Origin: Nonomuraea candida
GTDB taxonomy: Bacteria > Actinomycetota > Actinomycetes > Streptosporangiales > Streptosporangiaceae
DNA: 14,983 bases
Assembly: GCF_000725485.1 (NCBI RefSeq)
Contig: NZ_JOAG01000091.1
Span: forward strand, 1-14,983
Direction of reading: 5' to 3'
Shown here: piece by piece, positions 12,658 to 14,983 of the stretch
How the letters are laid out: the number at the start of each line of letters is the position of its first letter
Position numbering within the stretch: the first letter of the stretch is position 1
Program-made: the position numbers and the translations under genes
The notes under the pieces: generated by a model
Databases searched by the model: none
The model's input: the letters and a program-made list of their open reading frames with translations, nothing else
Told to the model about the DNA's origin: nothing

Positions 12658-13036
12658 AACCGGCCGCAGCGCCGCCCTGTCCATAACGCAGCCGCGCTCC
12701 ACGACGGCCAGGCCGTTTCGCTGACCTGCGGCGAAGCCGTGCACCGCGGCGGCCGCGGCGGCCTCGCCGGCGCCGAGCTCGGCGCCGATGCCATCCCGTT
12801 GAGCTGCGGTATCGCTTATTGACACGGCACCGGCTCCTCAGCAGCCGAAGCCCTTCGAGCGGGGCGGCAGGGGCGTCGTGCGCGCACGCGTGGGCCTGTC
12901 GGAGAAGTCGGAGAAACCCCGCTTGATCGCACTTACAGCTCGCGCGGTGCCCGGCGGCGCCGCGGCCGCCGCGGTTCGGCATGGACGAAGGCCGTCATGC
13001 ACACCCCGCACAGCACCGGGCCACACAGACGATCCG
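12658..13036. other. Stretch without an intact gene; coding-like extension and palindrome
   Basis: 379 bp. The first 164 bp continue the frame of the membrane protein past its TGA with high G/C third positions up to a TGA at 12820-12822, reading e.g. DGQAVSLTCGEAVHRGG and DAIPLSCGIAY. There is no convincing start, so this may be a lost tail or a remnant. A perfect palindrome sits at 12768-12787. From about 12825 to 13036 nothing recognisable is seen. Confidence 0.4.
12768..12787. repeat. 20-bp perfect palindrome
   Basis: CGGCGCCGAGCTCGGCGCCG is identical to its reverse complement. It lies in the gap after the membrane protein gene. It could form a cruciform or hairpin or bind a dimeric protein, or be chance in GC-rich DNA. 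Confidence 0.6.
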
Positions 13037-13517
13037 TCAGGCGGGGTCGCTGCGCCGGCGCAGCAGGGTGAGCAGCTCGGTGGCCCGCATCTCAGCGGCT
13101 TCGGCCTGCTGCTGGGCGGTGCGCGCCGCCGCTTGGGCGGCCGTGAGGTCCCCGCGCGCCTCGCCGAGTTGCTCACGCGCGGCGGCCAGGACCTCGCGCA
13201 ACCGGCCGGCCTCGCCAGCGTGCTGCCGGCGCGCCTGGGCCAGCTCGGCGCGTACGGCGGCCAGGTCCTCGCGCATCCGGTCAGCCTCGGCGCGGACCTG
13301 GGCGGCGGCGGCTTCGGCGGTGGTCTTGGCCCGTTCGGCAGCTTCGGCCTGGGCGCGGGCGACGGCCAGGTCCTTGGTCAGGGCGCGGTTGGTCTTGTCC
13401 AGCTCGCGGTTGGTCTTCAGCAGCGTGGGTGGCGGCAGCGGCCTTCTCCGCGGCCTTGGTCTCGGCGGCCGCCCGCGCCGCCTCGTACCCGATGGCCTTG
13501 CTCCAGGCCGCGTTCAC
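13037..13517 (-). pseudogene. Coiled-coil protein gene interrupted by one frameshift
   Basis: The front part (from GTG 13517) reads NAAWSKAIGYEAARAAAETK and AAEKAAAAT; upstream codons QLTIRRQRQ also look coding, so the true start may lie further out. Near 13424-13432 the frame changes. In the next frame the protein continues without a stop as LLKTNRELDKTNRALTKDLA ... AEADRMREDLAAVRAELAQA ... ATELLTLLRRRSDPA to TGA at 13039-13037. Heptad-patterned Ala/Glu/Arg/Leu residues make it one long coiled coil of about 160 aa. It resembles in style the coiled-coil tails of plasmid DNA-binding proteins (KfrA-like), but no DNA-binding head is visible. The shift lies in a G-rich GTGGGTGGCGG and may be a true mutation or a sequencing error. 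Confidence 0.55.
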
Positions 13518-13567
13518 CTGCCGCTGGCGACGGATGGTCAGCTGTACCGGTATCGGCCGAACGCCGC

Positions 13568-13806
13568 GGTTTCTCGTGGCGGGACGGGAAGCAGGTGGCG
13601 GAGTCGGCTCCCAGCGTTGTCGCCGAGCTGGTCCGCCGGATCGGCCTGATGACGGTCACCGTCGAAGGGCGCCAGGTGCCGGTCGTCTCTGCGATGGAAC
13701 ACCTCACTGCTGAGGCTGGCCGGGCCGTCATCGCGGAGAACTACTACGCGGCCTACGTCGCCGAGTACGGCGAGCCACCGAGCCGGGCGACGAGCAGCCG
13801 TCGCCG
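13568..13806 (+). pseudogene. Front fragment of a decayed plus-strand gene
   Basis: Frame with good codon bias: FSWRDGKQVAESAPSVVAEL, then VRRIGLMTVTVEGRQVPVVS, AMEHLTAEAGRAVIAENYY and AAYVAEYGEPPS. No start with a ribosome-binding site is seen. Upstream, another frame (LATDGQLYRYRPN, about 13521-13559) might be its continuation, which would need a frameshift near 13565. At about 13775-13790 the coding signal moves to the frame of the next entry (TEPGDEQPSPVPATG). I read these as parts of one gene. The family is not known. Confidence 0.4.
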
Positions 13807-14463
13807 GTGCCCGCCACGGGCATCGTCAACCGATACGTCTGGAGCGCTGACAACGGGCTGCACGTCGAGCAGCAGGGCTTCGCCAGCATCTGCGGCCGGA
13901 CCTACACCGGCTGGCGGAACATCGGCGGCGGCGCCGGCGTCAAGGCCGCCGGCGACTTCTCCTTCACCGTCGCCTTCTCCTACTCGCTCGAACTCACGTC
14001 GACCCGCATGGTCGACGTGCACGTCGGCCTCAAGCAGGACAACCAGCGGAGCGTGACCTTGGACGTGGCACTGAACGTGGAGGGCTACCTGCCGGCCTGG
14101 GATCCGAACGCCCCGGCGGTCTACGGCACCGGCACCGGCGCCTTCCAGCCCGGCCTGTGCCCCGGCAAGGTGCGCCAGTACCGGTTCATGACCTTCCTGA
14201 CACCGCCGAGCAGGGAGAACGCGCAGAAGTTCGTCGACATCGTCGACCCCGTCTGGCGGCAACTGTCGAACGACCCGACAGCCCGCGCGATCCGCGAACT
14301 GGACGTCACCAACCCGGTGTGGCGCGTACTGCACCGCGTCACCTATGTCGAGCGCATCCCACCGGCGCTGGCCTCGCGCCCGATCTACAGCCAGGACGGT
14401 GCGACCGCCGAGCCGGTGAACCTCGCCGGCAACGCGGAACTCCTGCGCCTGGTCAAGGGGTAG
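13807..14463 (+). CDS. Hypothetical beta-rich protein, probably part of a larger broken gene
   Basis: 218 codons from GTG 13807, which has no ribosome-binding site; the frame reads coding further upstream (DEQPSPVPATG), so the start is not trusted. Contents: IVNRYVWSADNGLHVEQQG, SICGRTYTGWRNIGGGAGV, strands FSFTVAFSYSLELTSTRMVD and VTLDVALNVEGYLPAWD, then RFMTFLTPPSRENAQKFVDI, VDPVWRQLSNDP and VWRVLHRVTYVERIPP. The last blocks recall C-terminal regions of large LamG-like actinobacterial proteins, from memory only. There is no signal peptide. It stops at TAG 14461-14463, but coding-like sequence continues beyond. Confidence 0.5.
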   Translation: MPATGIVNRYVWSADNGLHVEQQGFASICGRTYTGWRNIGGGAGVKAAGDFSFTVAFSYSLELTSTRMVDVHVGLKQDNQRSVTLDVALNVEGYLPAWDPNAPAVYGTGTGAFQPGLCPGKVRQYRFMTFLTPPSRENAQKFVDIVDPVWRQLSNDPTARAIRELDVTNPVWRVLHRVTYVERIPPALASRPIYSQDGATAEPVNLAGNAELLRLVKG

Positions 14464-14659
14464 ATCACGGCCTCGCGGCCGACGCCGGCAATGGTCGGGG
14501 CGGCCGTAGCCGCGGTGCTCAACCCGGCGCCCACCTCGCCGGGAACCTATCCTCCGTGGTGAGATCCCGAACCCGGCCGCCGCCGAACTGCTCGCCACGC
14601 TGGTCCGCCGCGTGACCGACTACACGCTCGCCGGCTACCGGACGGGCGTCATCGCCTGA
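14464..14659 (+). pseudogene. Tail fragments of the decayed plus-strand gene
   Basis: After TAG 14461 the same frame reads AMVGAAVAAVLNPAPTSPGT to TGA 14560. Next, one frame over, comes EIPNPAAAELLATLVRRVTD and YTLAGYRTGVIA to TGA 14657-14659. These look like the natural C-terminus of the protein above, separated from it by a stop and one frameshift. This supports the view that the gene is dead or that this stretch has sequence errors. Confidence 0.4.
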
Positions 14660-14762
14660 GACTCAGGAGAGCAGCCGCTCGATCCGTGAGCGCGCCTCGG
14701 GGCAGACTGGCAGAGACCGTTGATCGAGTGATCTGTATTCACCTGTGCGGGAAGATCGGTGG
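14660..14762. other. Short gap between the decayed gene and the recombinase end
   Basis: A minus-strand tail SLPVCPEARSRIERLLS ending at 14663 reads somewhat like a protein C-terminus, but its upstream part is only a shadow of the recombinase. No terminator hairpin is seen. The GTGGTCAC repeat starts at 14759. Confidence 0.3.
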
Positions 14763-14983
14763 TCACTTTGAGTGGTCACCGGCGGCGTAGCGGCTCCAAG
14801 GGCTTCCGACTGCCGCAGCCTGGCGTGTCGTGGCTTGAGGGGTGTAGCCGAGCATCTCGGCAACGACCGGGGCTGGAGCTTGCAGTACGAGCTGGCGCAG
14901 CGCGGCTTCCCTGGCGGCACCGCTGGGGAAGCCGAGCAGCCGGAGTTCCTCTCGAATGGTGGCTGCGTTGAGGGGTTCTCGGG
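14763..14983 (-). CDS. C-terminus of a tyrosine-recombinase-like (phage integrase family) protein, partial
   Basis: 73 codons enter from the right edge and end at TGA (14765-14763). The sequence REPLNAATIREELRLLGFPS, then LRQLVLQAPAPVVAEMLGYT and AVGSPWSRYA, matches the 'LPAPV-x-A-x-(L)LGY-x-x-x-T-x-x-x-A...WSRYA' endings of site-specific recombinase-like proteins in actinomycetes. The catalytic Arg-His-Tyr part would lie outside the window, so activity cannot be judged. A direct repeat GTGGTCAC (14759-14766 and 14772-14779) lies at its stop codon. Together with the serine recombinase at 1275 it frames the window with recombination genes. Confidence 0.6.
   Translation of the reverse strand, partial: REPLNAATIREELRLLGFPSGAAREAALRQLVLQAPAPVVAEMLGYTPQATTRQAAAVGSPWSRYAAGDHSK

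Noticed and set aside
12013..12825. Minus-strand frame of 270 codons opposite the membrane protein
   Set aside because: The plus strand has a strong ribosome-binding site and clear membrane helices; the minus translation is low-complexity.
1..14983. CRISPR array, tRNA or rRNA genes
   Set aside because: No regularly spaced repeats and no tRNA or rRNA-like sequence was seen on either strand by eye.

Overview
The window is very GC-rich and uses GTG starts and G/C-ending codons throughout. Its families (DUF664/DinB 'HNGHADLLRE' type, GNAT-like proteins with a 'TTGQ' motif, helix-turn-helix regulators fused to enzymes) point to an actinomycete. A Streptosporangiaceae-type genome such as Nonomuraea or Actinomadura is a guess from style only. 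The window looks like an accessory or island region. There is a serine recombinase at the left, a tyrosine-recombinase-like C-terminus running off the right edge, several orphan hypothetical genes, and at least three broken genes.

Left part (1-2442, + strand): the end of one gene, a small helical protein whose frame crosses a run of 17 G, a terminator-like hairpin, and a 76-bp cluster of four TTTCTGGAC motifs. After these come a hypothetical protein translationally coupled to a 201-aa resolvase/invertase-type serine recombinase, and another orphan protein.

Centre (2477-7589): the most interesting part. Four minus-strand genes form a tight unit: a D-Ala-D-Ala-ligase-like ATP-grasp enzyme, a threonine/serine dehydratase-racemase-type PLP enzyme, a C39-like papain-fold cysteine peptidase, and an M55 (DppA-type) D-aminopeptidase. 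They are joined by GTGA overlaps or a longer overlap. Divergent from them is a 507-aa protein that fuses an XRE helix-turn-helix domain, an all-beta-looking middle domain and a complete peptide deformylase domain. The shared 131-bp intergenic region holds a 25-bp near-perfect palindrome and further GTGA/TCAC dyads, which suit an operator. None of the five proteins shows a signal peptide, so the system should act in the cytoplasm. My reading (inference) is a D-amino-acid or dipeptide-making and dipeptide-cleaving pathway controlled by a regulator that can itself bind or process formyl-peptides.

Right part (7689-14983): a GNAT-like protein (-), a NERD-domain protein (+), two minus-strand gene-end fragments, and a wrecked MFS transporter gene that still has a MerR-type promoter/operator. 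Next come a DUF2000 gene and a DinB/DUF664 gene as a probable operon, a small helix-turn-helix remnant, and a four-helix membrane protein with a C-terminal coiled coil. The end of the window holds a frameshifted coiled-coil gene (-), a decayed larger protein (+) and the recombinase end (-). Much of this right part is gene debris, consistent with repeated insertion and deletion.
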